A DNA stretch of 64,000 bases from Mycobacterium sp. SMC-4. Lineage in GTDB: Bacteria > Actinomycetota > Actinomycetes > Mycobacteriales > Mycobacteriaceae. The notes under the pieces were generated by a model. The model was not told the origin of the DNA and ran no database searches. It was given only the letters and a program-made list of their open reading frames with translations. The first letter of the stretch is position 1. Each line of letters begins with the position of its first letter. The stretch covers positions 1,612,001 to 1,676,000 of the forward strand of contig NZ_CP079869.1 of the NCBI RefSeq assembly GCF_025263265.1, in the 5' to 3' direction. Position numbers and translations under genes: made by a program. This document shows positions 54,404 to 62,628 of the stretch, piece after piece.

Positions 54404-54806
54404 CCTAGCCCCATCACTGGCGGATGTCATCGCCACCCACCGATGGAGTCGGACCACGGACCTGCCGTGGGTGGTGCGTTGCGCCGGGTGCGAGTGGACC
54501 ACCGACCTCCGCAATACCGCCAAAACATCAACCAAGCTGGTCGCCGAGCACGCCGAACAGGTGTGGCGTGAAGCCTGCAGCATCCGCTCAGTGGCCCAGC
54601 TCGACGCGCTGCCGCACCGATCGGTGATCCTGGACCGGGACGGGGCGGTGCTGCGCCGAGACCCGTGGGGCGTGTTCCATGACAGCCCGAAGTGGCATCC
54701 ACTCGACAGCGAGGGAGGCGCGTACGAGAACGATTTCGGCCTCGATCCCGGCGAAGTGAAACTCGACGCGCTGCTGCTCTGGCACCCCGATTGGGCGCAG
54801 CGGTGA
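54396..54806 (+). CDS. hypothetical phage protein
   Basis: The 136-residue protein has an N-terminal zinc-ribbon-like part (VVRCAGCEWTT, EHAEQVW) and a beta-rich acidic C-terminal half. The N-terminal pattern recurs in actinophage genomes. Function unknown. Confidence 0.7.
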   Translation: MPDLAPSLADVIATHRWSRTTDLPWVVRCAGCEWTTDLRNTAKTSTKLVAEHAEQVWREACSIRSVAQLDALPHRSVILDRDGAVLRRDPWGVFHDSPKWHPLDSEGGAYENDFGLDPGEVKLDALLLWHPDWAQR

Positions 54807-55183
54807 GCGCCGATCTGGTGTCGACGTTGGTGTCGATGCGCTACCGGGCCGGCCTGTCGCAGGAGGCGTTGGCGGAACGGATGGGCGTGACCCGTTCCAG
54901 CATCGGGCATTTCGAAACCCGTAACACTTGCCCACGCCTGGACACACTGCAGCGGTACGCGGAAGCGGTGGGCGCCGAGATCACCGCCACCCCGAAACCA
55001 CGGCCGGAACAGCCCCGCCCGGTGCGGCTACGGATCATCTGCGACACCTGCCGCGACGACGGCGAGCCGAAGCACTGGGACCAGACGTGTGAGGACTGCG
55101 CCGCCGAGCTCCTCGAACGGCACGCAGCCGAACACACGGACCACACTTTCACCATGCTCGGGAGGTTGCCGTCATGGCCATGA
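54803..55183 (+). CDS. XRE-family regulator with C-terminal zinc motif
   Basis: The 126-residue protein has a helix-turn-helix at about residues 5-58 (RAGLSQEALAERMGVTRSSIGHFETR) and a C-terminal CDTC/CEDC zinc pair. GTG at 54803 overlaps the previous stop. It may control the later part of the operon. Confidence 0.82.
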   Translation: MSADLVSTLVSMRYRAGLSQEALAERMGVTRSSIGHFETRNTCPRLDTLQRYAEAVGAEITATPKPRPEQPRPVRLRIICDTCRDDGEPKHWDQTCEDCAAELLERHAAEHTDHTFTMLGRLPSWP

Positions 55184-55365
55184 AACCGGACCGCCAGTGG
55201 ACCGATACGTGGGGCGACAAACTTGAACTGCACTACGCCGGATCGGGCGTCGTCATCGCCGTCGTCCGCCGCGGCTCACCATCCGATACCGATCACCCGT
55301 GCGTCGAGCTCGACTCTGCGCAGCAGCGAGAGCTGCTCCAAGCCCTGCAGGCGAGATACATATGA
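55174..55365 (+). CDS. small hypothetical phage protein
   Basis: The 63-residue beta-hairpin-rich protein is overlapped by 10 bp with the regulator and by 4 bp with the next gene. No motif. Confidence 0.66.
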   Translation: MAMKPDRQWTDTWGDKLELHYAGSGVVIAVVRRGSPSDTDHPCVELDSAQQRELLQALQARYI

Positions 55366-55634
55366 ACGCGACCGTCTCGGAGCTCACTTTCACCGACCCG
55401 GAACTGCGTGAACATGAGTGGCTCGACAGCACGGGATGCCAGTTCAGGTGGGTCGGCGAAATCTGGTGCGAATGGTCAGACGCTGGGCGTGGAGAGTGGC
55501 GTCCGTACGGACTAACGGTCTACCTGACGGGGCCGTTCACGGCAGTGCCCCGCGACGACGAGATCGGCCTGTACGCCGACTGGTGGTGGGAGGACTGGTG
55601 GGAGGACTGGGAGGACTACGGCGATGAGGACTAA
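55362..55634 (+). CDS. acidic Trp-rich phage protein
   Basis: The 90-residue protein ends in a strongly acidic Trp-rich repeat (DWWWEDWWEDWEDYG), encoded by a tandem DNA repeat of GGTGGGAGGACT units near 55580-55615. ATG at 55362 overlaps the previous stop. Acidic tails of this type can mimic DNA or bind host proteins, which is inference only. Confidence 0.68.
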   Translation: MNATVSELTFTDPELREHEWLDSTGCQFRWVGEIWCEWSDAGRGEWRPYGLTVYLTGPFTAVPRDDEIGLYADWWWEDWWEDWEDYGDED

Positions 55635-55833
55635 CAGCACGTTCACAGCGCGCTTCGAGGGCGACTGCCGCACTTGCCCGGACCGGATCAGGGTGGGGGA
55701 CCGGATCCGCAAGATCGACGTCGGCTCCGACACATTCGCTGTGTACGTGCACGCCGACTGCCCCGACCCAACACCGGAACCCGACCCGCTGGCCACCGAC
55801 GGCCTACCGCTGTGTGGCGACTGCTTCACCTGA
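55624..55833 (+). CDS. small zinc-binding protein
   Basis: The 69-residue protein carries CRTCPDRIRVGD, a late ADC and CGDC, which could make a treble-clef or ribbon zinc site. ATG lies within the end of the previous gene. Confidence 0.68.
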   Translation: MRTNSTFTARFEGDCRTCPDRIRVGDRIRKIDVGSDTFAVYVHADCPDPTPEPDPLATDGLPLCGDCFT

Positions 55834-55851
55834 CCACCGAGGAGCTTGCTT

Positions 55852-56964
55852 GTGACGAACCAGAAGTGCGAATCCTGCTCCGCCCCATCGGACCTGTTCT
55901 TGTGCGGAAGGTGCATATCGGATTTGCGGGACCTGCTGACGTCGCTCGTGTCGTGCGGCTCGGTCACCGACCAGATCCTGCAAACCGTCGAGATCGACGA
56001 AGACCTGACCGAGGTGCGCCTCGTCGACCGCACCCGCAAGCTGGCCGGCCTGCTGGAGTACCTGCGCGGCTACGCGGTCGGTCAGGCACGCCGCGGCGAA
56101 CAAGCCCGCCGCACCCACCGCGAACCCGACACCCTGAACGGTGACGACACCCTCGCATCGCACATCGACCCGCTCGCCGGATGCGAATGCCCGGAAGACG
56201 GCGAATGCGTCTGCAGCCTCGACAAGTCCAGGGACCGCCGCGAGTATCTCGCCCTCAACCGCGCCCTGGCGTCGGGTGGAGTGAACACCGCCGCGTCCTG
56301 GCTCCTCACCGAGATGAACTACTCCCTCGGCTCCTGGGCGAAGGGCATCGCCAAAGCGCACAGGATCACCCTGCAGTGGAAAACCACCACCGGCTACGCG
56401 CATTTCCTCGCCCAGAACGTCCCGAAGATCGCCCTCGATCCGGACGCCGGCCACTTTCACCACCGGGTGCGGGCATTCGTCCGCCGCGCGGAGAAGATCA
56501 TCAACCCCCCTGAAGCCCCTGAGCGGGTGTGCGGGCCCTGCCCCACCCCCGTGGAGACCGAACACGGCCGCACTCTGTGCGCCACACCCCTCACCGCGGA
56601 CCGCGCCGCCACGGAGGTCATCTGCCCGCAATGCAAGGAAACCCACCGCGTCGACGACCTGATCGACCGCCTGTGGAACGACGTCGACGAATGGCACCTC
56701 ACCCGCCACGAAATACTCGCCCTCGTCGAAGTCCTCGAACGACCCGTCTCCGTCGACACGTTCAAAACGTGGTGCCACCGCGGCAAGAAGATCGGCGACC
56801 CACCAGTCCTGCAACGTTTGCATCCGCGCGGCTACCGCCGCCCCGGCGAAGCGGTCGGGGAGTGGCACGCCCTCCGCAACAGCCCCGGCGACAAACCCGT
56901 CTACCGGCTCATCGACCTCCGAAAGTTCATGACAGACGGCAAGAGATCCACAGTCTCCGCCTAA
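55852..56964 (+). CDS. phage DNA-binding protein with zinc ribbons and C-terminal winged helix
   Basis: The 370-residue protein has an N-terminal ribbon CESCSAPSDLFLCGRC, and a central helical domain (about 40-220). A second ribbon region (CGPCPTP ... CPQCKETH, about 228-262) precedes a C-terminal winged-helix (about 275-350, DTFKTWCHRGKKIGD). GTG at 55852 follows GAGGAG and is preferred to TTG at 55846. It probably regulates or organises phage DNA. No named family is certain. Confidence 0.75.
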   Translation: MTNQKCESCSAPSDLFLCGRCISDLRDLLTSLVSCGSVTDQILQTVEIDEDLTEVRLVDRTRKLAGLLEYLRGYAVGQARRGEQARRTHREPDTLNGDDTLASHIDPLAGCECPEDGECVCSLDKSRDRREYLALNRALASGGVNTAASWLLTEMNYSLGSWAKGIAKAHRITLQWKTTTGYAHFLAQNVPKIALDPDAGHFHHRVRAFVRRAEKIINPPEAPERVCGPCPTPVETEHGRTLCATPLTADRAATEVICPQCKETHRVDDLIDRLWNDVDEWHLTRHEILALVEVLERPVSVDTFKTWCHRGKKIGDPPVLQRLHPRGYRRPGEAVGEWHALRNSPGDKPVYRLIDLRKFMTDGKRSTVSA

Positions 56965-56986
56965 ACCCACAGGAAGGAACCAACCA

Positions 56987-57094
56987 GTGAGTACCGATCC
57001 AGACACCGAACGCGGCCTGTACAGCAAGTACCGCGTCGAGAAGGTCAACGGCAAACCCGCGTCGTCGCACTGTGCGGCGAGGTGTTTCCGGTGA
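56987..57094 (+). CDS. short ORF, possibly a truncated gene start
   Basis: GTG at 56987 after AGGAAGGA gives 35 residues. The first part (ERGLYSKYRVEKVNGKP) has the look of a longer conserved phage protein. It then leaves that pattern and ends SSHCAARCFR. The next frame continues with DUF3039-like sequence, which suggests a deletion or frameshift at about 57055-57060. Confidence 0.5.
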   Translation: MSTDPDTERGLYSKYRVEKVNGKPASSHCAARCFR

Positions 57095-57165
57095 CTCGCT
57101 CGGCCAAGCCGGGTTCACCGGTGTGCCCGGACTGCGAACGCATCTACCAGAATCTCAAGAAATGA
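57091..57165 (+). pseudogene. remnant of a DUF3039-like zinc protein C-terminus
   Basis: In this frame, VVALCGEVFPVTRS followed by GSPVCPDCERIYQNL is readable from 57061 to the stop at 57165. This resembles the CxxxxxP...CPxCxxIY end of DUF3039-type proteins. Only the GTG at 57091 (overlapping the previous stop) can start it in frame, and that excludes the first Cys. The N-terminal half is missing. Confidence 0.5.
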
Positions 57166-57467
57166 ACGCGCGGGTGACGGTCGGCCGTGTCGGGACTGGC
57201 GACGGTCGCGACGGTCGCTACGTGGAAGTCGCGGTGCTGGTGCCCAGCGGGAACGTGTATGTCAGCACCTCTCACAACACGGGCCACTTCACCACGGACG
57301 CACTCGCCGCCGAGAAACTCAGGGCAGTGATGGCTGCCGCGGTAGCCGCGGCGCCGGCCATCGTCGCCGCCTACGAGACGTGCGACCGGGACCAGACACG
57401 CGCCGCTGAAACGCGGGCCCGCCTGGTCCGTAACGCAATCGAGACGGCCGTCAGGAAAAAGAAGTGA
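57162..57467 (+). CDS. hypothetical phage protein
   Basis: The 101-residue protein has a beta-rich N-terminal half and an Ala-rich helical second half with a basic end. ATG overlaps the previous stop (ATGA), and its stop overlaps the next GTG. Function unknown. Confidence 0.68.
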   Translation: MNARVTVGRVGTGDGRDGRYVEVAVLVPSGNVYVSTSHNTGHFTTDALAAEKLRAVMAAAVAAAPAIVAAYETCDRDQTRAAETRARLVRNAIETAVRKKK

Positions 57468-57835
57468 CTTTCCGGAAACACAGCCTGCTAGACCGCCTGG
57501 CACGCATCCTCGGCTATGTCCCCGCTGGGGAGCAGATCACCGGAACCGTCGAGTTCAAGCGCGACGAGCAGCCATTCGTGAACCTTGAGCTGCCGGGCGG
57601 CCAACGCGTCTACGGCTGGGTGGACAACCGATTCCCGTGGATGAAGGTCGTCCACGAACCGCCACCGGTGACAAGCGACATCACCACCCTGGCCGGTATC
57701 GCCGCTGAAACGCACTGCTTGGCCGAATCACCGGACGGCTACGCCTGCGGGGAGGAACCCGGGCACGACGGTTGGCACCGCGCCGAGGGAAGCGATGGGC
57801 AACTCTACGACACCTGGCCACAGGAGACACCATGA
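57464..57835 (+). CDS. hypothetical phage protein
   Basis: The 123-residue acidic protein begins with a short basic helix, followed by beta strands and a C-terminal CLAESPDGYACGEEPGHDG-type Cys/His pattern shared with other small genes here. GTG overlaps the previous stop. Confidence 0.68.
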   Translation: MTFRKHSLLDRLARILGYVPAGEQITGTVEFKRDEQPFVNLELPGGQRVYGWVDNRFPWMKVVHEPPPVTSDITTLAGIAAETHCLAESPDGYACGEEPGHDGWHRAEGSDGQLYDTWPQETP

Positions 57836-58116
57836 GCGACCTTGTTCCTGCTGAGGACATAGAACGGATCGTCGGCGTTCCCCGCCACCGAACCGTTCAC
57901 TACGGTCGAGCCGTCTCATCGGAGCAGACCGTGTACATCCTGCACTCCCGCGAGTGCAAGGAATCCGGCATCGACCTGCGCGACTGCCGATTCTCGATCG
58001 CCATGGACCGCGGTATCGAGATGTCCTCATGGGATGGCCACGAGGACACCTCGGTCATTCTTGGCGTCTGGAACGAACGCCTCATCCCTCTCAAAGGCGC
58101 AGAGATTCGCCCGTGA
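57832..58116 (+). CDS. hypothetical phage protein
   Basis: The 94-residue alpha/beta protein has two cysteines (SRECKES, RDCRFS). ATG overlaps the previous stop, and GTG of the next gene overlaps its stop. Function unknown. Confidence 0.68.
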   Translation: MSDLVPAEDIERIVGVPRHRTVHYGRAVSSEQTVYILHSRECKESGIDLRDCRFSIAMDRGIEMSSWDGHEDTSVILGVWNERLIPLKGAEIRP

Positions 58117-58349
58117 GTGGACGCCGAGCGAAGCCACGAACCGGGGGCGTCCAACAGGCCAAGGCGCCGAGCTTGCGCGAAGCACTACGCGACCTTCCAC
58201 GGGCAACCTGTATGCGCCCCGACAAAGTCAAGTACCGGTCACTCAAGGCGGCGCAGACCGCCGCGGAGAAGCAGTGGATCGCCGACAAACGCATCCTCAA
58301 GCCCTACCTGTGCGGCGACCACTACCACCTCACCAGCAGACGACCATGA
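58113..58349 (+). CDS. small basic phage protein
   Basis: The 78-residue basic protein contains CMRPDKVKYRSLKAAQTAAE, a pattern seen in short phage proteins with CGDHYH ends. It is probably nucleic-acid binding. GTG overlaps the previous stop. Confidence 0.66.
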   Translation: MSGRRAKPRTGGVQQAKAPSLREALRDLPRATCMRPDKVKYRSLKAAQTAAEKQWIADKRILKPYLCGDHYHLTSRRP

Positions 58350-58705
58350 GATGGCCGCACCGTCTGGCCACGCACGCACTCGACGCGGTATTCATCGCCG
58401 CTCCACCGACCGACCGGTGGCCGCGCATGACGCCAGCCGATGACCGAGACCGCCGAGCGGCCCGCGACGGCGAGCCGTTCACCGCCACCACGGACTGCCC
58501 CGACTGCGGGGCCGTGGCGGTGCACTGGCTCGAACAACCCCGCCAGGAACCGGTCTACGACGACACCCCGGCAAGCAGAGTCTTGCGGATGGCTGATGAG
58601 ATCAGCGATTCTCTTGCTGCCGCTGCTGGCGTGCACAGCATCCACCGAGATAGCGAGGTTGTGCGTGTCTGCGTCCGCTGCGGGCACCGGTGGGGCCAAA
58701 GATGA
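58346..58705 (+). CDS. zinc-ribbon phage protein
   Basis: The 119-residue protein has CPDCGAVAVHW in the middle and CVRCGHRWGQ at the end, a zinc ribbon separated by an acidic helix. ATG overlaps the previous stop. It is the last gene of the tightly packed run. Confidence 0.68.
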   Translation: MRWPHRLATHALDAVFIAAPPTDRWPRMTPADDRDRRAARDGEPFTATTDCPDCGAVAVHWLEQPRQEPVYDDTPASRVLRMADEISDSLAAAAGVHSIHRDSEVVRVCVRCGHRWGQR

Positions 58706-58753
58706 GGCCCTGGCACAGTAGTAGGGACATGCAACAACTAGTGGGGGAAAGAT

Positions 58754-59098
58754 GTGGCTATGACAGACATCCGAGATATACCGCCCGACCCAGGCTCTAC
58801 ACCTGAAGCGCTCGCCAGGAAAGCGCAGGCCGACCTCAACAAGATGAACGTGTACTGCGAAGGTTCCCGCACTACAGCCGCACATGAACGCTACGTAGCC
58901 GACCTAACAACCACTGAACACGGTGGCCTCGTATACACCTGCAAAGTTTGCGATCAACGCCTGCAAATCGGACACAAGAGCGTCCAGGGGATACGTGAGT
59001 TGGTAGCAGGACAGCCGTCGTTGGACGACGGAGTATCACTACTGTTCCTAAATCAAGTCATGAGCCGCTTCGCTGGGGCGGTCCGCAAGCGAAGATAA
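58754..59098 (+). CDS. hypothetical phage protein with Cys pair
   Basis: The 114-residue protein starts at GTG 58754 (or ATG 58760) after GGGGGAAAG. It contains YTCKVCDQRLQIG, a zinc-knuckle-like motif, in a helical context. Codon usage is slightly less GC-rich than its neighbours. Function unknown. Confidence 0.66.
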   Translation: MAMTDIRDIPPDPGSTPEALARKAQADLNKMNVYCEGSRTTAAHERYVADLTTTEHGGLVYTCKVCDQRLQIGHKSVQGIRELVAGQPSLDDGVSLLFLNQVMSRFAGAVRKRR

Positions 59099-59284
59099 GA
59101 CATGCGCGGCCACACAGGTCGACATTCCCGACTAAATGACATGCGTGTAAGCATCCTGGTGTACAGTTGAACCCGGTTCGGAGCTGCTGACTACGCGCGC
59201 CCGGACCACGATCCCAAGCCCGCCGACCAGGGAAAACACCCCCAGGTTACGGCGGGCTTCCCTCGTTGCAAGGGAGCTCGCACC
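59099..59284 (+). other. 186-bp non-coding gap with inverted repeat
   Basis: AAGCCCGCCG at 59218-59227 pairs perfectly with CGGCGGGCTT at 59252-59261 around a 24-base loop. A second short hairpin includes the AAGGGAG ribosome site of the next gene. TACAGT at 59164 could be a -10 box. The gap separates the early operon from the HNH/terminase genes, so terminator and promoter functions are plausible but not proven. Confidence 0.4.
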
Positions 59285-59473
59285 GTGACCGCACCAGACG
59301 ACAACACCATCGATCAGCTCGTGCAGTCCGGAGCCTTCGCATCCAAGGGCGCGGCCCGCCGCGCATTCGGCATCAACGACGGCCTACCACAGATCACCGA
59401 CAACCTCGTCACTGTCGTCGGCCGACTCACAGCCGGCATCGCCGGCGCGCGGCCACCACTGCCCAACCACTGA
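59285..59473 (+). CDS. small hypothetical phage protein
   Basis: GTG at 59285 after AAGGGAG gives 62 residues with an N-terminal helical segment (IDQLVQSGAFASKGAARRAF) that could be a small DNA-binding domain. It stands just before the HNH genes. Confidence 0.65.
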   Translation: MTAPDDNTIDQLVQSGAFASKGAARRAFGINDGLPQITDNLVTVVGRLTAGIAGARPPLPNH

Positions 59474-59477
59474 CCGG

Positions 59478-60155
59478 ATGCCCAGCAAGTCCTGCGCAGC
59501 ATGCGGGAGCACGTTCGTGGCGCGGAAGGAACGCAGAGCGTGCAGCCGGGCATGCAAGTACGCGCTTCAACGCAGGCCCGCCGAGCCACGCAAGTGCGGG
59601 CACTGCACCCAAAGCTTCATCCCAGTCCTGCCTAAGCAGCGGTTCTGCACCAAGAGCTGCGCAATGTGGGACCGCAACCTCGGCCGCGCCAGCAAGACCG
59701 CGTCCGCGGTCCGATTCCCCGACTGCGTCGCATGCGGTAAACCGTTCTGCACCCGCAACAGCACAGCCAAGACCTGCAGCAGAGAGTGCCGACGCAAAGC
59801 CGTTGCCGAATGGACCCGCAACAAGTACGCGGCGAACCCCGAGTTCCGTGCCCGCAGCCTCGCCGAAGCCCACGCGAGGCGCGCCAACAAGCTCGGCCTC
59901 GGCAACAAGAAAGTGCTACTGAGCTACCTCATCGAGCGCGACGGCGGCCAGTGCCGAATACCGAACTGCCTCTTCCCCCACCGCAAGGTCACCCCACTCG
60001 GAAGCACCGGGCCGCGCCGCCCCAGCATCGACCACATCGTCCCCCTCAGCAAGGGTGGCGAGCACGCACTGCACAACGTGCAACTGGCACACACCAAGTG
60101 CAACCAGTCGAAGAACAACCGCGGCGCCGGCGACCAACTCGCACTGGTCGGCTGA
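59478..60155 (+). CDS. HNH endonuclease with N-terminal Cys-repeat fingers
   Basis: The 225-residue protein has three C-x2-C/C-x3-C fingers (CAACG/CSRAC, CGHC/CTKSC, CVACG/CSREC), a basic linker, and a C-terminal HNH nuclease with CRIPNC, IDHIVPLSKGG and HTKCNQSKNN. It belongs to the terminase-proximal HNH class or to homing nucleases. The start is four bases after the previous stop. Confidence 0.85.
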   Translation: MPSKSCAACGSTFVARKERRACSRACKYALQRRPAEPRKCGHCTQSFIPVLPKQRFCTKSCAMWDRNLGRASKTASAVRFPDCVACGKPFCTRNSTAKTCSRECRRKAVAEWTRNKYAANPEFRARSLAEAHARRANKLGLGNKKVLLSYLIERDGGQCRIPNCLFPHRKVTPLGSTGPRRPSIDHIVPLSKGGEHALHNVQLAHTKCNQSKNNRGAGDQLALVG

Positions 60156-60451
60156 TGCCAAGCAAAGGATCCACCAGCGCACGCGGATACGGCGGGAAAC
60201 ACCAAGCCGAACGCGCATCATGGACCCCCAAGGTCAGAGCAGGCGGCGTCAACTGTCGACGCTGCGGCAACCCGATCGACCCGCGAGAACCCTGGGACCT
60301 CGGCCACCAAGACCACGACCGATCACTGCCACGCCACCCCGAGCATCGTAAATGCAACCGCGCCGCACCGAGCCGAAGGCGAAGCCGACCAGCCGCCCCA
60401 CCAGTCGTCGTCGCGCCGGCCCTCAAGTTCTTCGACACCACCGAAGCATAA
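60155..60451 (+). CDS. terminase-associated HNH endonuclease
   Basis: The 98-residue protein has CRRCGNPIDPREPWDLGHQD and HRKCNRAAPSR, a compact HNH fold. Small HNH proteins directly upstream of terminase genes assist DNA packaging cleavage in many siphophages. ATG shares a base with the preceding stop. Confidence 0.8.
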   Translation: MPSKGSTSARGYGGKHQAERASWTPKVRAGGVNCRRCGNPIDPREPWDLGHQDHDRSLPRHPEHRKCNRAAPSRRRSRPAAPPVVVAPALKFFDTTEA

Positions 60452-60456
60452 CCGCA

Positions 60457-60493
60457 GGTCAGGGCCATTTTTTTGAGCCACCACGCCCTGACC
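60457..60493 (+). terminator. 9-bp inverted repeat before terminase genes (terminator or cos-region element)
   Basis: GGTCAGGGC (60457-60465) pairs with GCCCTGACC (60485-60493). The 19-base loop includes a run of seven T. A second T7 run lies about 30 bases downstream. The element sits in the 207-bp gap between the HNH and terminase genes, where packaging sites are often found. It could end the HNH transcript or be part of cos. Confidence 0.45.
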
Positions 60494-60658
60494 CCCGGTC
60501 ACAGTCAGGAATATCTCCCCGCCGTTTTTTTCCACCACCAAACCGGCGACGCTGCGTCTTAATGTGTTGTGCCGCAACGTATTTCGACTCATGAAACCTG
60601 TTGCAGCACTGTACATTTCGCGCATCATCGGAACTTGGACAAGGAGGTGCTGTTGGGG

Positions 60659-61012
60659 ATGGCTGGTAAGACGGGGCTGCGAGCCGTCCAACCAGGCGAA
60701 ACAGCAGCTCAGACCAGGCGCCGCCCCAAGTCCGTCACCACTGCCGCAAGGTCGGGATCGCACCGCGAGCTGCTCGTTGCTATGCGGGAACGCATCGCCA
60801 CAACGGTCTCTGATCCGGGCTGCCCGCCGCGCGACCTCGCCGCGCTGACGCGCCGGCTGCAAGACATCGCGAAGGAGATCGAGTCGATCGATTCCCGCGG
60901 AGATGACGGCGAACGAGCGCAACTGCTCGAGTCCGCGCTGCGAGAGATCGCGCCGGACCATCCGCTTCTGAACGATGCCGTCGATGACGCCTTCGACGCC
61001 TCGGTTATCTGA
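60659..61012 (+). CDS. terminase small subunit
   Basis: The 117-residue protein has a basic N-terminus and a helical core (RELLVAMRERIATTV, CPPRDLAALTRRLQDIAKEI) characteristic of small terminases of actinophages. ATG at 60659 follows AAGGAGG, and TTG at 60653 is an alternative with better spacing. It overlaps the large subunit by 38 bp. Confidence 0.8.
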   Translation: MAGKTGLRAVQPGETAAQTRRRPKSVTTAARSGSHRELLVAMRERIATTVSDPGCPPRDLAALTRRLQDIAKEIESIDSRGDDGERAQLLESALREIAPDHPLLNDAVDDAFDASVI

Positions 61013-62444
61013 GGTAGCGCGCCGTCTCGTTATCCCTGAGGGGATCGAGACATCGGTGTGGCCGCGGGTGCAGAAGCGCCTGAATGCCGCAGGCGCGTTC
61101 TTCGATCCGTGGCAGCAGGGTCTGGCAATGGCGGCGCTGGGATGTCGCGCCAACGGCAAGTACGCCGTCACCGTGGGCGGGGTTGTCATTTCGATCCCAC
61201 GCCAGGTGGGCAAGACGTACACCGTCGGCGGGATCGTCCTCGGTCTATGTCTGGAGTTTCCGGGGTCGAAATGGATCTGGACGTCGCACCACAACAGGAC
61301 GACCACAAACACCTTCCGCTCGATGTCGGCGATGGTGAAGCGCAAAGGGATCGTCGAGCATCTGGCACCGACCACCAATCAAGGCATTCGAGCTACCAAC
61401 GGTGAGCAGGAAATCGCTTTCCGCAACGGGTCTCTGATTCAGTTCGGAGCCCGGGAGCAAGGGTTCGGCCGCGGCCTCGATGCGATCGACGGCGAAGTGT
61501 TCGATGAGGCACAGATCCTGTCCATCAGGGCGCTTGAGGACATGGTGCCGGCAGCGAATCAGGCGAAGCATCCACACGGTGGCCTGATCTTCTATATGGG
61601 TACGCCGCCACGGCCGATCGATGACGGTGAAATGTTCACCGTTAAGCGGAACAAAGCACTCAAGCTCATTCCAGAGGGCGAGAGTATTGTGACCGCCGGC
61701 GATCAGATGTACGTCGAACTCGCGGCGGACCCGGATGCTGATTCGGACGACCAGACGCAGTGGCGCAAGGCAAATGTGTCGTTTCCGCATCGTACGCCGC
61801 TGGAGTCAATGCTACGTCTGCGGGAAAACCTTCCCGACGAGGACTCCTGGCGTCGTGAGGCGTTGGGAATTTGGCCGGCGCTGGGTATGTCGGTGATCGA
61901 CTACGCGCACTGGTTGACGCTGGGCAGCTCCGAAGTTGAACAGCCAGAGCGGGCTGTTCTGGTAGTTGCCGTATCGCAGGACCGCAAGTGGTCCTGCATC
62001 GCCGCGGCCGGCGACGTTGGTGGCAAAACGTTGGTGATGTGCCAGTCCTTGCAGGGCCTGTCGCAGGTGGCGGGGGTCCTCGCCGAGTTGATGGACAAAC
62101 GCGACATCGTTGAATTGGCACTCGCAGGAGATCAGGCCAAGGCGCTACAGCCAGAACTAGTGAAGGCTGACGTCGAATTTTCAGTGCTGACTCGCAGCGA
62201 TCTAGGCGCATCTTGTGCGGCGTTTCAAGAGGGAATCAAAGACAGCACTGTGATCCACGTCGGACAGCCTGTCCTGAACATCGCGGTGGAGAACGCGAAG
62301 ACTCGATTCTCCGGCGAATCGGAGCAGTGGGACCGCCGGGATCCGAAGGTCGACGATTCCCCCCTCGTGGCGTGCTCGGCCGCTTTCTATCTGTGGGGGC
62401 TCAAGTACGACCCGAACTACGAGATCTTGGAGTCGATCCTATGA
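60975..62444 (+). CDS. terminase large subunit
   Basis: The 489-residue protein has the ATPase motifs PRQVGKT (Lys80) and VFDEAQ (Asp177, Glu178), with an adaptor TSHHNRTT region. The C-terminal nuclease domain contains acidic residues near LAGDQ and the DDSPLVACSAAFYLW end. It powers DNA packaging and cuts concatemers. It is complete and apparently intact. Confidence 0.93.
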   Translation: MPSMTPSTPRLSEVARRLVIPEGIETSVWPRVQKRLNAAGAFFDPWQQGLAMAALGCRANGKYAVTVGGVVISIPRQVGKTYTVGGIVLGLCLEFPGSKWIWTSHHNRTTTNTFRSMSAMVKRKGIVEHLAPTTNQGIRATNGEQEIAFRNGSLIQFGAREQGFGRGLDAIDGEVFDEAQILSIRALEDMVPAANQAKHPHGGLIFYMGTPPRPIDDGEMFTVKRNKALKLIPEGESIVTAGDQMYVELAADPDADSDDQTQWRKANVSFPHRTPLESMLRLRENLPDEDSWRREALGIWPALGMSVIDYAHWLTLGSSEVEQPERAVLVVAVSQDRKWSCIAAAGDVGGKTLVMCQSLQGLSQVAGVLAELMDKRDIVELALAGDQAKALQPELVKADVEFSVLTRSDLGASCAAFQEGIKDSTVIHVGQPVLNIAVENAKTRFSGESEQWDRRDPKVDDSPLVACSAAFYLWGLKYDPNYEILESIL

Positions 62445-62599
62445 AGGCTGGGGCGGTGGTGACGACAGTGCTCGACCTGGTCGGCGTCGTCTGCCTGGCC
62501 GTGTTCGCGTGGTTTGTGTGGCCGCCGGCCGCTCTGCTGCCGGTCGCCGCTGGAGCCCTGTTCGCGAGTTGGTCTGCTCAGCGCGGCGGTACCGAGTGA
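62441..62599 (+). CDS. small membrane protein after terminase
   Basis: ATG at 62441 overlaps the terminase stop (ATGA). The 52 residues include a hydrophobic segment of about 35 residues, enough for two short membrane helices. Similar tiny membrane genes occur between terminase and portal in other actinophages. Its stop overlaps the broken next gene (GTGA). Confidence 0.72.
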   Translation: MKAGAVVTTVLDLVGVVCLAVFAWFVWPPAALLPVAAGALFASWSAQRGGTE

Positions 62600-62628
62600 G
62601 TCCGTCGACTAGGTGTGCCATTCCATGA
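62596..62628 (+). pseudogene. truncated start of the next phage gene (probable portal)
   Basis: GTG at 62596 overlaps the previous stop in the usual GTGA manner. It reads only MSPST before reaching ACTAGG, an NCTAGN site typical for IS481 insertion. The following TGTGCCATTCC is IS-like and a stop arrives five codons later. Gene order predicts portal here. Identity is inferred from position only. Confidence 0.55.

Larger units (their letters stand above)
32220..62613 (+). mobile_element. prophage (left and central part), interrupted after the terminase genes
   Basis: The region holds a tRNA-linked integrase, a divergent repressor/Cro switch, an antirepressor, a long operon of overlapping small genes, replication and recombination functions, HNH genes and a terminase pair. 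This is the order expected for a temperate siphovirus of actinobacteria. Portal, capsid, tail and lysis genes are absent from the window. An IS481-type transposase region starts within the first codons of the gene following the terminase cluster. The right end is not seen. Confidence 0.92.
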
